Shown: piece after piece, positions 8,325 to 16,200 of the stretch | Layout of the letters: each line of letters opens with the position of its first letter | Position numbering within the stretch: position 1 is the stretch's first letter | Virus record (IMG/VR): IMGVR_UViG_3300048672_000412 | Coordinates: 1 to 41,145 of that record | Strand: one strand, 5' to 3' | From: a virus | Length of the DNA: 41,145 nucleotides | Position numbers and translations under genes: made by a program | Notes under the pieces: model-generated | Told to the model about the DNA's origin: nothing | Database searches by the model: none | The model's input: only the letters and a program-made list of their open reading frames with translations

Positions 8325-8361
8325 GTATTTCACTTAACTTTATTTAGGAATAAAACAATGG
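8325..8361 (+). repeat. Repeated translation leader, copy 2
   Basis: cacttaactttatttaggaa followed by taaaaca and ATGGCAAA closely repeats the leader before the exonuclease gene at 3637. An AT-rich stretch with TATAAT (about 8244-8249) lies upstream and may be a promoter. Confidence 0.5.
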
Positions 8362-8594
8362 CAAACGAAATCATTAACGAACTAATTAAAAGCGGTGCAA
8401 TTATGATAGGTTCATTTTTTGCACAAATGCAAGCAGATTATCCAAGACTTTACGAAGTATCAAAACAGCTAAAAAAAGAAATTACAGATAGAACTCAAGA
8501 AAAATACATCAATGGCATTCATAACGAAAAAACGTGTGATTGCGTTGACTGTGTAGATGCAAGAGAAATGAGTCAATCATTTCGCTGGGCGTAA
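8358..8594 (+). CDS. Hypothetical 78-aa protein
   Basis: A 78-aa helical protein of unknown function with a CDCVDC cysteine cluster near residue 62 that could bind metal. The ATG at 8358 is preferred over the upstream ATG at 8295 because it has the ribosome site AGGAATA and shares its leader with the exonuclease gene. A strong terminator follows. Confidence 0.65.
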   Translation: MANEIINELIKSGAIMIGSFFAQMQADYPRLYEVSKQLKKEITDRTQEKYINGIHNEKTCDCVDCVDAREMSQSFRWA

Positions 8595-8614
8595 AATTTA
8601 ATAGCACTCCTCTC

Positions 8615-8640
8615 GAACCGCACACGCGGTTCATTTTTTT
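8615..8640 (+). terminator. Rho-independent terminator
   Basis: GAACCGC/GCGGTTC arms with loop ACAC are followed by seven T. It separates the replication genes from the membrane-protein/hydrolase pair. Confidence 0.85.
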
Positions 8641-8651
8641 ACAGGTGACTT

Positions 8652-8765
8652 ATGAAAGATTGGATTCCTTTTTTGTGGGCTTGCGTTGATGTTTTGGCTG
8701 GATTTACTTTTGTTTTGTACTTGGTTGTTATGGATGAATTGGAAGATAAAAAATGGCAGCGGTAA
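8652..8765 (+). CDS. 37-aa single-span membrane protein, holin-like
   Basis: A short ORF starting with MKDWIPFLW and ending KKWQR, with a hydrophobic core of about 20 residues (FLWACVDVLAGFTFVLYLVV) and a charged tail. The ribosome site aggtgact precedes it. Its end overlaps the start of the SleB-like hydrolase by 13 nt. That coupling, plus the single membrane span, suggests a holin or export partner, although the size is small for a classical holin. The function is inferred from context. Confidence 0.55.
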   Translation: MKDWIPFLWACVDVLAGFTFVLYLVVMDELEDKKWQR

Positions 8766-9130
8766 CAGCGGCATTGTGCTTTGCGTTGGTTTCATACCGT
8801 GAAGCACGCAGCGAGCCAATAGCAGCGCAAATTGCCACAATGCAAATACTGAAAAACCGTTCAAAGCTAAACCGAGAAAAACCATGCAAAGAATTAGCAA
8901 AACACAGGCAGTTTGCATGGACATCAAAGTATAAAATCACACATCCTAAAACAATTGGCGAAAAGGATAAAAGCGCATGGCAACTATCACAGTCGCTGTC
9001 AAAATCACTCGAAAAGGTAAGTGTAAAGGGCATAAAACCAAATTACGTTTATTTCAACACGTTAAAGTTAGGCAAGAGATACAAGACGAAAACCACGCCG
9101 ATAAAGCTAGGCGGGTTACTATTTTATTAA
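8753..9130 (+). CDS. SleB-type cell-wall hydrolase
   Basis: A 125-aa protein resembling the Hydrolase_2/SleB lytic domain. It has the motif ALVSYREARSEPIAAQIATM with the likely catalytic Glu near residue 17, the following ILKNR helix, a Cys/QFAW segment (about 45-56), and the end pattern KLGGLLFY where relatives usually have an IG-x-H-x-FY motif. The absence of that His is worth noting. A Gram-negative phage would use it to cut peptidoglycan. It is encoded in the early operon, far from the late lysozyme, and is coupled to a small membrane protein. The family is inferred from motifs only. Confidence 0.7.
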   Translation: MAAVTAALCFALVSYREARSEPIAAQIATMQILKNRSKLNREKPCKELAKHRQFAWTSKYKITHPKTIGEKDKSAWQLSQSLSKSLEKVSVKGIKPNYVYFNTLKLGKRYKTKTTPIKLGGLLFY

Positions 9131-9308
9131 AAACCTAGATAGCGGGTGACGTTTAAAACGTCGTGGCTATACAGCTCAAGGCAGCAAGTGAGTTGCATTA
9201 GAATAACACTGCCAGCAAGGGCGCGGTTTTTTGTCGTTTAGAACTCTTTTTCGATTATCCTACCGCGTGACCTTGCATCTTAATTACTTCAATTTAATTA
9301 CTTCAATT
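9131..9308 (+). other. Non-coding stretch with hairpins and a tandem repeat
   Basis: No gene is visible here. A two-part hairpin pairs ATAGC with GCTAT around the palindrome GACGTT-TAA-AACGTC (about 9140-9170). GGCAG pairs with CTGCC further on, and GCGCGGTTTTTTG at about 9220-9233 resembles a terminator end. Its GGTTTTT could pair with AAAAACC at the start of the region. A 14-bp tandem repeat (TTAATTACTTCAAT twice, 9280-9307) directly abuts the next ATG. It may encode a small structured RNA. Confidence 0.4.
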
Positions 9309-9482
9309 ATGTATAAATGCCCAATTTGCAAACACAGTAGAACGCATAAACTCCACACTGATAAATGCTCAAAATTAGCGCGTGAAACGCTTGAACCAAC
9401 AACACCAGAACCTAAGACAGACTGGAGCGCATTGCCAACAAATGACAATGTAAAATTTAGAAAAACATTAAGCAGGTTTTAA
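9309..9482 (+). CDS. Small zinc-finger-like protein
   Basis: A 57-aa protein beginning MYKCPICKHSRTHKLH, with a CPIC...H...H...C pattern (residues 4-20) that looks like a zinc finger, followed by a Pro/Thr-rich linker. The ATG at 9309 is chosen because the upstream frame is not protein-like and the finger then sits at the N-terminus. It is followed after 3 nt by thyX. Confidence 0.6.
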   Translation: MYKCPICKHSRTHKLHTDKCSKLARETLEPTTPEPKTDWSALPTNDNVKFRKTLSRF

Positions 9483-9485
9483 ACA

Positions 9486-10370
9486 ATGACAAAAGCAAAA
9501 ATAATAGCTGATTCAATCAGTGAAAGTGGTATCAGAATTACAACTTTAGAATTGGAATTCCCAAGATTCCTGCTTTCGCAGTTCAATACGCACAGACAGT
9601 TCTCGCGGTCAGCACAATCAAGCCGTGCAGTTCCTGTGCAAAAGATGATTGATGCAATAAAAAATTATGATTCACGCCCGAAATTCATGAAAAATGAAAG
9701 CGGTATGCAATCCAATGAACCATTGAAATCATGGGAATTTCATCATGCCAGCGTTTGCTGGAATGAAGCAAAAGAAAAAGCAATCAATGCCGCGTCCGCT
9801 TTATTGGATTGCAATGTCCACAAACAATTTGCAAATAGACTTCTCGAACCATTTGCAACGGTTAAAGTCGTTGTAACTGCGACAGAATGGGATAATTTCT
9901 TTGCATTGCGATTGCACCATGCTGCACAACCTGAAATGCAGGAATTGGCGCAAGCAATGCGAGATGCAATTGATGAATCTGTGCCTGAAATGATAATTGG
10001 TTCATGGCACTTGCCTTATGTTGATTACGATACGATTGACTTAAAAGGATTAACGGATTGCGGTGACGAAGCACTAGAGTTGTGCAAGCTAATCAGCGCG
10101 GCACGTTGCGCTCGTGTTTCGTATTTGAATCATGACAATTCAACGCCTGACATTCAGAAAGATTTAGAACTCGCTCAACGGTTGCTTGCTGATAAGCACC
10201 TTTCTCCATTTGAGCATCAGGCGAGACCAATGAATGTAGCTCACGCCGAATATCATACTTTTGGCAGCAATGGATTTATTGACGGCGCAACGCATCTTGA
10301 TAAGGATTTAAATTTTTGGTCAGGAAACTTTAAGTCATGGATTCAACATCGTCAATTGGTGGATTTATGA
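9486..10370 (+). CDS. thyX: Flavin-dependent thymidylate synthase
   Basis: A 294-aa ThyX protein that makes dTMP from dUMP using FAD and methylenetetrahydrofolate. The signature RHR-x7-S region reads THRQFSRSAQSSRAVP (about 37-52), so the first Arg is replaced by Thr. The downstream EWDNFFALRLHHAAQPEMQ helix carries the substrate- and flavin-binding residues, and AARCARVSY and SPFEHQA are also typical. Together with the dUTPase at 11032 it forms a thymidylate-supply module. The stop overlaps the next start (ATGA). Confidence 0.93.
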   Translation: MTKAKIIADSISESGIRITTLELEFPRFLLSQFNTHRQFSRSAQSSRAVPVQKMIDAIKNYDSRPKFMKNESGMQSNEPLKSWEFHHASVCWNEAKEKAINAASALLDCNVHKQFANRLLEPFATVKVVVTATEWDNFFALRLHHAAQPEMQELAQAMRDAIDESVPEMIIGSWHLPYVDYDTIDLKGLTDCGDEALELCKLISAARCARVSYLNHDNSTPDIQKDLELAQRLLADKHLSPFEHQARPMNVAHAEYHTFGSNGFIDGATHLDKDLNFWSGNFKSWIQHRQLVDL

Positions 10371-10534
10371 TTTTTTTATATATTGGTATTGCTGGTGCAA
10401 TTTGTTTTTTGTTTATGGTTTATGCAGTTCGTGAACATACCAACTGCAAACACACCAATTTTGTAGAGTATCGAAGCAGAAAGAAAAAGGTTTGTATTGA
10501 TTGCGGTTTTGAGGTGGGATGTGCTTGGTATTAA
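10367..10534 (+). CDS. Membrane-anchored zinc-ribbon-like small protein
   Basis: A 55-aa protein with an N-terminal membrane span (about 2-21, FLYIGIAGAICFLFMVY) followed by CKH and CIDCGFE, a possible two-part zinc ribbon. The ATG overlapping the thyX stop is the natural start. The function is unknown. Confidence 0.55.
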   Translation: MIFLYIGIAGAICFLFMVYAVREHTNCKHTNFVEYRSRKKKVCIDCGFEVGCAWY

Positions 10535-11054
10535 CAATTATTTAGTGCGTATGAATGTTAGGCGTGAAACACCGCCTATTGCATTTGTTGACGATGATTT
10601 AAGTGTGATTACTTATCGCAATAATAAACACGCAAAATTAACTCAGGTAGGATTAGTTGCTAGAAAATACGGCTATCAAAAAAAACTACAAAATGAACGT
10701 GAAAGATATTACGCAAACAAAGAAAAACGATTGCAGCAAATCAAACAATACCGCGCCAAAAATCCAGAAAAGGTCAAAGAATGGAGAGATAAAAACAACA
10801 AAAGAAACAAAGGGTATCAAAGCGAATGGCGAAAGAAAAACACCAAAAAATGCGCGCAGTACACTTACAAATACCGTAATAAAAAACTTGCTGCAATGAC
10901 ACCAGAACAGCAAAAAGAGTACAAAAAACAGCAATACCAGAAAAACCGTGAGCGCATGATTGAAAAGCATGGCTTAGAAGGATGGAGAAAAATCTGCAAT
11001 GAACGAACTAAAATATCAAGGGAGAAAAAACGTGATAAAAATAGCAAAAGTTAG
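10521..11054 (+). CDS. Lysine-rich protein resembling an HNH N-terminal region
   Basis: A 177-aa, very basic helical protein. Segments such as YRAKNPEKVKEWRDKNN and WRKKN resemble the Lys/Arg/Asn-rich DNA-binding part of the HNH protein at 36629, but I see no HNH motif (no DH...N...H set) in it. It may be a nuclease-less relative or a DNA-binding protein. The GTG at 10521 has GAGG six nt upstream; the ATG at 10551 is the alternative. It overlaps the dUTPase start. Confidence 0.5.
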   Translation: MLGINNYLVRMNVRRETPPIAFVDDDLSVITYRNNKHAKLTQVGLVARKYGYQKKLQNERERYYANKEKRLQQIKQYRAKNPEKVKEWRDKNNKRNKGYQSEWRKKNTKKCAQYTYKYRNKKLAAMTPEQQKEYKKQQYQKNRERMIEKHGLEGWRKICNERTKISREKKRDKNSKS

Positions 11055-11469
11055 AGACGGCGCGAAAATTCCAAAATTTCAAACACAAGGGGCTGCAGGT
11101 GTGGATTTGCACGCCTGTATTACTCACTCAAAGATTATCGCGCCAGATGAATGCGTGTTAATTCCAACAGGTTTAGCAATGGCAATTCCCACAGGTTGGA
11201 CAGGTTTAATTGCACCACGAAGCGGTTTAGGTCATAAACACGGTATTGTTTTAGGTAATTTAGTCGGTGTTATTGATTCTGATTTTCGTGGTGAAATTCA
11301 AGTATCTTTATGGAATCGCAGCAGCGAAGTATATAAAGTCAACCCAGACGATAGAATTGCTCAAATGCTATTTTTACCTTTAGCGCGCGTTGATTCATTT
11401 AGCGAGGTTGATTCACTCAATAATGATACAGACCGCAACAGTGAAGGTTTCGGAACAACGGGATTATGA
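11032..11469 (+). CDS. dut: dUTPase
   Basis: A 145-aa trimeric-type dUTPase that hydrolyses dUTP to dUMP and PPi, sparing phage DNA from uracil and feeding ThyX. All five motifs are present: AGVDLHA (1), PRSGLG (2), GVIDSDFRGEI (3), DRIAQMLF (4) and RNSEGFGTTG (5). The GTG at 11032 is chosen because GGGAG lies about eight nt upstream and the protein then begins MIKIAKV, as relatives do. The ATG at 10999 would add eleven residues. It overlaps the basic protein upstream and the HTH gene downstream. Confidence 0.93.
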   Translation: MIKIAKVRDGAKIPKFQTQGAAGVDLHACITHSKIIAPDECVLIPTGLAMAIPTGWTGLIAPRSGLGHKHGIVLGNLVGVIDSDFRGEIQVSLWNRSSEVYKVNPDDRIAQMLFLPLARVDSFSEVDSLNNDTDRNSEGFGTTGL

Positions 11470-11693
11470 ATCTAATAACGATTAGGGATTTCGCCAATGA
11501 AAAAGGCGTTAGTCCAATTAACATTTATAAGCTAGTGGCATCTCGAAAAATAGAATATGTTACAAAAATGGACGGAATTAAAAAACCGTTCCTTTTATAC
11601 GACAAAAACGAACTTGAAAGAATGTTTTCAAAAAGGCGCGATAAACAACCGCCAAAACAAAAAGATAGGATAAATGTGAGTAAATTATGGTAA
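11466..11693 (+). CDS. Excisionase/MerR-like HTH protein
   Basis: A 75-aa protein with an N-terminal helix-turn-helix (ITIRDFANEKGVSPINIYKLV, about 4-24) and a wing-like KPFLLYDKNELERMF segment, as in the HTH_17/excisionase group, then a basic tail. It overlaps the dUTPase stop (ATGA) and the next gene. No integrase is present, so a regulatory role is more likely than excision. Confidence 0.65.
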   Translation: MNLITIRDFANEKGVSPINIYKLVASRKIEYVTKMDGIKKPFLLYDKNELERMFSKRRDKQPPKQKDRINVSKLW

Positions 11694-12325
11694 ACATTGA
11701 AAAAGAAATTGCAATAGCATTACGAAGTAGCCAATTAACGGCAACACAACTAGCTGAACAAATTGGGGAAAATTACAAAACCGTTTATGGTTATTTAACA
11801 AAGATGCGTGAATCAAATTTAGTTGAAAAACTTGATGACAAGACGTATGTGTTGACTGATTTAGGAATAGTTCAATATCCAGTAGAGCCACAAAAAATAG
11901 ACGCATTGCTGCCTAAAATTACGCCTAAAATTCAAGAAAAAACAAACTTGACAAGAATTACACGGAAAATAAATGATGCTAATGATGATATGGAAAAGTC
12001 TGCACATGATTTTTGTGAAGAATTAAAACCAGCAATTCAATCATTTAACGAACTATTCGAAACACGCGCAATAAAACCAATCAATGAAAAAACGGTTAAT
12101 GAAATCAAGCGCACCGTAAATTACGACGCAACAACACCATCACACTATCAAGGAAAAACAATTCAAGTTTTTGATGTGTTGAATGAGTTTTTAACACCAG
12201 AAGCAAATCAAGGTTTCTACGTTGGAAACATTATCAAATATGTTGTGCGATTTAAGGGTAAAAACGGAAAAGAAGACTTACTGAAAGCAAGTGAGTATTT
12301 GAACAAGTTAATTGATTCGCTGTAA
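11687..12325 (+). CDS. Winged-helix / DUF3310 fusion protein
   Basis: A 212-aa two-part protein. The N-terminus (about 1-65) is a winged helix-turn-helix (QLTATQLAEQIGENYKTVYGYL, then YVLTDLG). The C-terminus (about 145-212) matches DUF3310, with PSHYQGKTIQVFDVL and the helix GNIIKYVVRFKGKNGKEDLLKA. DUF3310 is common in phage nucleotide-metabolism regions, with unproven enzymatic role. The fusion could couple DNA binding to sensing of a small molecule, which is speculation. It is the last gene before RNA copy B. Confidence 0.75.
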   Translation: MVNIEKEIAIALRSSQLTATQLAEQIGENYKTVYGYLTKMRESNLVEKLDDKTYVLTDLGIVQYPVEPQKIDALLPKITPKIQEKTNLTRITRKINDANDDMEKSAHDFCEELKPAIQSFNELFETRAIKPINEKTVNEIKRTVNYDATTPSHYQGKTIQVFDVLNEFLTPEANQGFYVGNIIKYVVRFKGKNGKEDLLKASEYLNKLIDSL

Positions 12326-12340
12326 ATTGAAAGCCATAAG

Positions 12341-12349
12341 TGTTATAAT
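12341..12349 (+). promoter_or_regulatory. Extended -10 promoter of RNA copy B
   Basis: TGTTATAAT is a perfect extended -10 with no convincing -35. It lies 7 nt before the conserved TGGTGT. Confidence 0.65.
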
Positions 12350-12356
12350 GCGCTTA

Positions 12357-12459
12357 TGGTGTCGTTACCTAAAGTAAGATTTTAAACAAATCCGTTTCTG
12401 ATTTATGCGTGGCTCAAATCTTAGCCATAACGACCGCATAAATTAGAGCGGATTTTTTT
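12357..12459 (+). ncRNA. Five-stem pseudoknot RNA, copy B (before AP2 gene)
   Basis: Same architecture as the copies at 6771 and 29646, with different stem sequences. P1 is GTCGTTA 12361-12367 / TAACGAC 12428-12434. P2 is AAGATTT 12376-12382 / AAATCTT 12416-12422. P3 is AAATCCG 12388-12394 / CGGATTT 12449-12455, then a U run. P4 is GGCT 12411-12414 / AGCC 12423-12426, with the 8-nt loop holding P2 3'. P5 is a perfect 9-bp stem, 12401-12409 / 12435-12443. P1 3' abuts P5 3' directly, as in copy A, suggesting coaxial stacking. Unpaired TGGTGT, CCTAAA and TAAAC are conserved. Confidence 0.87.
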
Positions 12460-12476
12460 ATTGAGTAAAAGTTTTA

Positions 12477-13258
12477 TGGCAAATTTACCATCGCGCGAGT
12501 ATTTACTCGAATGCTTTGATTATGATAAAGAAACAGACACGCTAACATGGCGCAAACGTCCTGCTGAACATTTTAAAAGTGCTAAGTCTTATCGGAAATT
12601 CAATACACAGTTTGCTAATAAAGAAATAAAAGAATCTATAACTATTGGAAAAATAAGAGCAAGGAAATCAAAAGTTATATTCAAAATAGTTAATGGTTTT
12701 GAACCGCCAAGAATGACGCACCAGAAAGGATTTATACAAAAACAGGGCAATTATATTCGCGGAATCTTCAAGTGTGAAAACAAGGTATTTCAAAAATCAT
12801 TTAAAACAGAACCAGAAGCTAAAAACTGGGTAAAAGAAATGCGTATTAAATTTGAAAAAAATAGATTGCCGATTGTAAAAAATAAAAAAGTTTCAAAACA
12901 TGGTTTTCACGGAGTTTATGTTATAAAAGGTATTTTTTATGCTCATATTGGATTTAATAAAGAGTATTATAGAATTAGATGTAATTCAGCAAAAGAAGCA
13001 AGTAACGCTTATCAATTGGCAAAACAACAAATAAAAGATGGTGTTTTTGTACCGCCTAAAAAGTTAATATCAAATACTGGATATAAAGGAGTTAAGGCTG
13101 TTTATGGAGGAAGATTTCAGGCAAGATACAAAGGGAAAAGCGCTGGCACATTCTACACAGCCGAAGAATCGCACGCGGCATATTTAAAAGCTAAAAACCA
13201 TAAAACATTTGACGATGGTTTAGATATTTTGGCTAAACTAGCACAGCAATACGGATAA
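12477..13258 (+). CDS. AP2-repeat DNA-binding protein, HNH-less homing-endonuclease relative
   Basis: A 260-aa protein. The N-terminus LPSREYLLECFDYDKETDTLTWRKRP matches the usual start of phage HNH/AP2 homing endonucleases. The HNH core that normally follows (HR...IDHINGD...N) is missing. Instead there are about three AP2-like or integrase-AP2-like repeats: near 80-120, 142-185 (HGFHGVYVIKGIFYAHIGF) and 200-245 (TGYKGVKAVYGGRFQARY). It may bind DNA without cutting, or represent a decayed endonuclease. The ATG at 12477 is preferred to the TTG at 12461, which falls next to the RNA terminator. A bidirectional terminator follows. Confidence 0.7.
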
Positions 13259-13260
13259 TA

Positions 13261-13287
13261 AAAAACCCTCTTTCGAGGGCTTTTTTA
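13261..13287. terminator. Bidirectional terminator between early and late operons
   Basis: CCCTC/GAGGG arms with loop TTTC have T runs on both strands. It sits in the 29 nt between the convergent AP2 and tape-measure genes. Confidence 0.9.
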
Positions 13288-16200
13288 TTATGCAGCGCGT
13301 TTTAGTCGTGTATCAGTTCGCAACCCTTCAATTTCACTCACTAACGCTGCATTTTGTTTTCTACTTTCTTGAGCTGCTGCAATTAGCGTGTTAATCATAA
13401 TCTCTTGTTTGCGGTTCATTTCTTCTAATTGCACAACGGTTTGTGTGGATGCAACAGAATCATTTGCGGCATTTGTTGATAGACCGATATTGTTAGGCAA
13501 TGTTAAAACGCTACTAGGTGTGTAATTAGTAGTTCCAGTCCCTTGATATTGGTTGCTCAAAGGGCTACTTGATTGGTATGGATTAGGCATAACGGGATTT
13601 ACAAGCCATGCACGCATTGCGGCTTCGTCCGTGTAATCGCCACTGTAGCCAGCATTTACCGCCTGTACTTCAAGTGATGGAGTTGCAGCCGCCTGCATTT
13701 CTGCTTGTATTTTAGCCGCATCAGCCATTGCCAACGCACTTATTGCATCTCTAGCTTTATTCGCGCTTTCTTCAATTTGCTTAAACGATGCAACAGTTGA
13801 TTCGACTGATTCAGCATTTAAACCAAATTTTGTATTATTTGCTGTGTTGCTGAAATCAATAATCTTTTTGCCTGTATCTGTTGTTTTAAACATAACAAAA
13901 TCATACTCACCATTCAATCCTTTTAATCCTCCTGTTAAGCCTATAACGCTTGTTTTTGCGTTATCTGTTGCAGTTGTTGGAAGTTCAACTGATTTCCATG
14001 AGTTATTTACGCGCTCAACTTCAGTTTCAAACGATTTAGCAACATCAAAGTTAATTTGTCTATTGAAGTCAGCCATCACGCCGTTAATGATTGATTCTTT
14101 TTGAGATGCGCTAAACTCAGCACTATCAACAATCAACCGAACACCAGCAGCTAAACCGTCTTTGCCATCAACACTTGAAATCAACTTATCAATAAACCCT
14201 GATTCTGCTCCACCATTAGCTGATTTATCAATAGTTAAAATCATACTCGCATAAGCGTCATATCGAAGCAAATTATCAGTAGTTGGATTTTGTTTAGCTG
14301 ATAATGCGGCAATTTGCGCGTTTTCAATCAGATTTTTAAAAATAACTTCACTTTTTAAGCTTATACCTTTTGGAATTTCAATAGTGCTTGCTTCAATTGC
14401 ATCTTTGATTAGCTGCAATTCATTTAGCTGCAACTCTTGAATATCTAATCCTTTTTCAAGTCCTGAAACTTCTTTGATGACTTGCTCAATTGCATTAACT
14501 CCTTCTTCACTAGACGCATAATAATTTTTCAAAGCGTTAATGTAAGTATCAGCATATCCAGTGATTCCGCTTAATGCTTGGCGTTTAATTTCAGCAGTTG
14601 CGCCAAATTGAGCAAGCTTCATTTGTTCGCTAAAATTTGACTGTGACGCTTTTAATTGGCTTTCAGGAGTTCCTAATTGCGTTGCGCGTAAATTCTTAAC
14701 CCACGCATCAATCGAGCGGCTAAAGTCCATTAAATACTTTCCGCCTTCGCTTAGTTTTTTTAGTTCTTTTCCAGTATCTATTAATTGGTCAGTAAATGTT
14801 TTATATTCTGACGCGGTTATCATCACAACTTTTTTACCGACTTCTAAGGTCGAAACGTAATCCTTTCCGAATTTATCAATAAATGAATCCGTAGCTTTTA
14901 GAGCGTCTGTAATTTCATAAGTGTACTTTTCAGGATTTGCTTTAAGCATTGCATCTGTGACTGGGTTTAAATTAGCAAAGTCACGAACGTTTATTTTTAA
15001 ATCTTTGTATTGTTCATCAATAATGCGATTACGCTCAATTGCTAACCATTGCTCTTCATTCATTGTTGTTTTCAAGTATTCATCTTGCAAAGATGATATA
15101 TTTTTCATGGTTTTTTCAGTTTCTTTCAAATACTGAGTTGCATCAACTTGTTTTGCTGCCAATAATCCTAGCGTCTCGATTTCTGCATTGGCATCGTTAA
15201 TCTGTGAAGTTAGAGTTTTTAAATCAACAGATGCACCACCTTTAGATGCAGCTGCTGCTTTAATGTTTTCTTTTTCTAATACGAATTCCGCCGCGCTTCT
15301 CCACGTTGGAATGGTTGATTTTGTCATTGCTTCAATTGTTGTTACGCCAGCTTTTGCAATAGTTTCAACTGTTGCCGATTCAAAATCTGTAACACCTAGA
15401 AGTTTCTGCCAATCGGATTTGTATTGTGTCCCTAATGAACCAAGATATTCTGTAAGCGATGTTGCAGGAGTTGGATTATTGTATGCTTCAACTGGTTCTT
15501 TTAATTTTCTTAGGTTATCTTGAGCTGCTGTTGTTTCTGCAATGGTTTTAGCACTCATTTCTGATAGTTGTAGCATTGCAGCTTTTACAGTTATCGTGTC
15601 AGTAATATCAACATTCAAGCCTAAATCTTTTAATGCTTGTTCGCCTTTTGTAAATCCTAATTGTGACTTTTGACCTTGATTTGTTGAAAATTCATAAACT
15701 TCATTCATGCCCTGGATAAAGTTTTTCAAACCGTCATCAGCTTTCGCGCTCGATTGAAAGATTTGTACCATCGTGTCAGAGAAATGAATCAAGCCTAAAT
15801 TAGTTTCGCCTAAACTAAAGCCAAGTTTTGCATAAGCACCTTTTACACCAGCTACTTGAATTGCCAATCGAGACACAGTTTCCATCATGCCTTCGTTTAG
15901 TTTTTGATATTCACCAAATAAGATACCAAAAACATTTTTAGCGGCTCTATCTGCCCATGCGTTGATTTGGTCAGTTAAAACCTTATTTACGTCATCAACG
16001 CGCTTTCCATCTTTGAAAAAGTCAATTTTTAAAAACGGACGGCTTGCAACGTCTGTGAATTTGTACATTAAAACATCTAACACGTTTAAATTTTTAGCGA
16101 TACTTAGCATTCCGCCCGTTAAATTATCACTTACACCTTGCAATGTACCCGCTATTTCATCACTAAGTTGCCCGTAGGTTTCGACTATTTTTTTTGTGTC

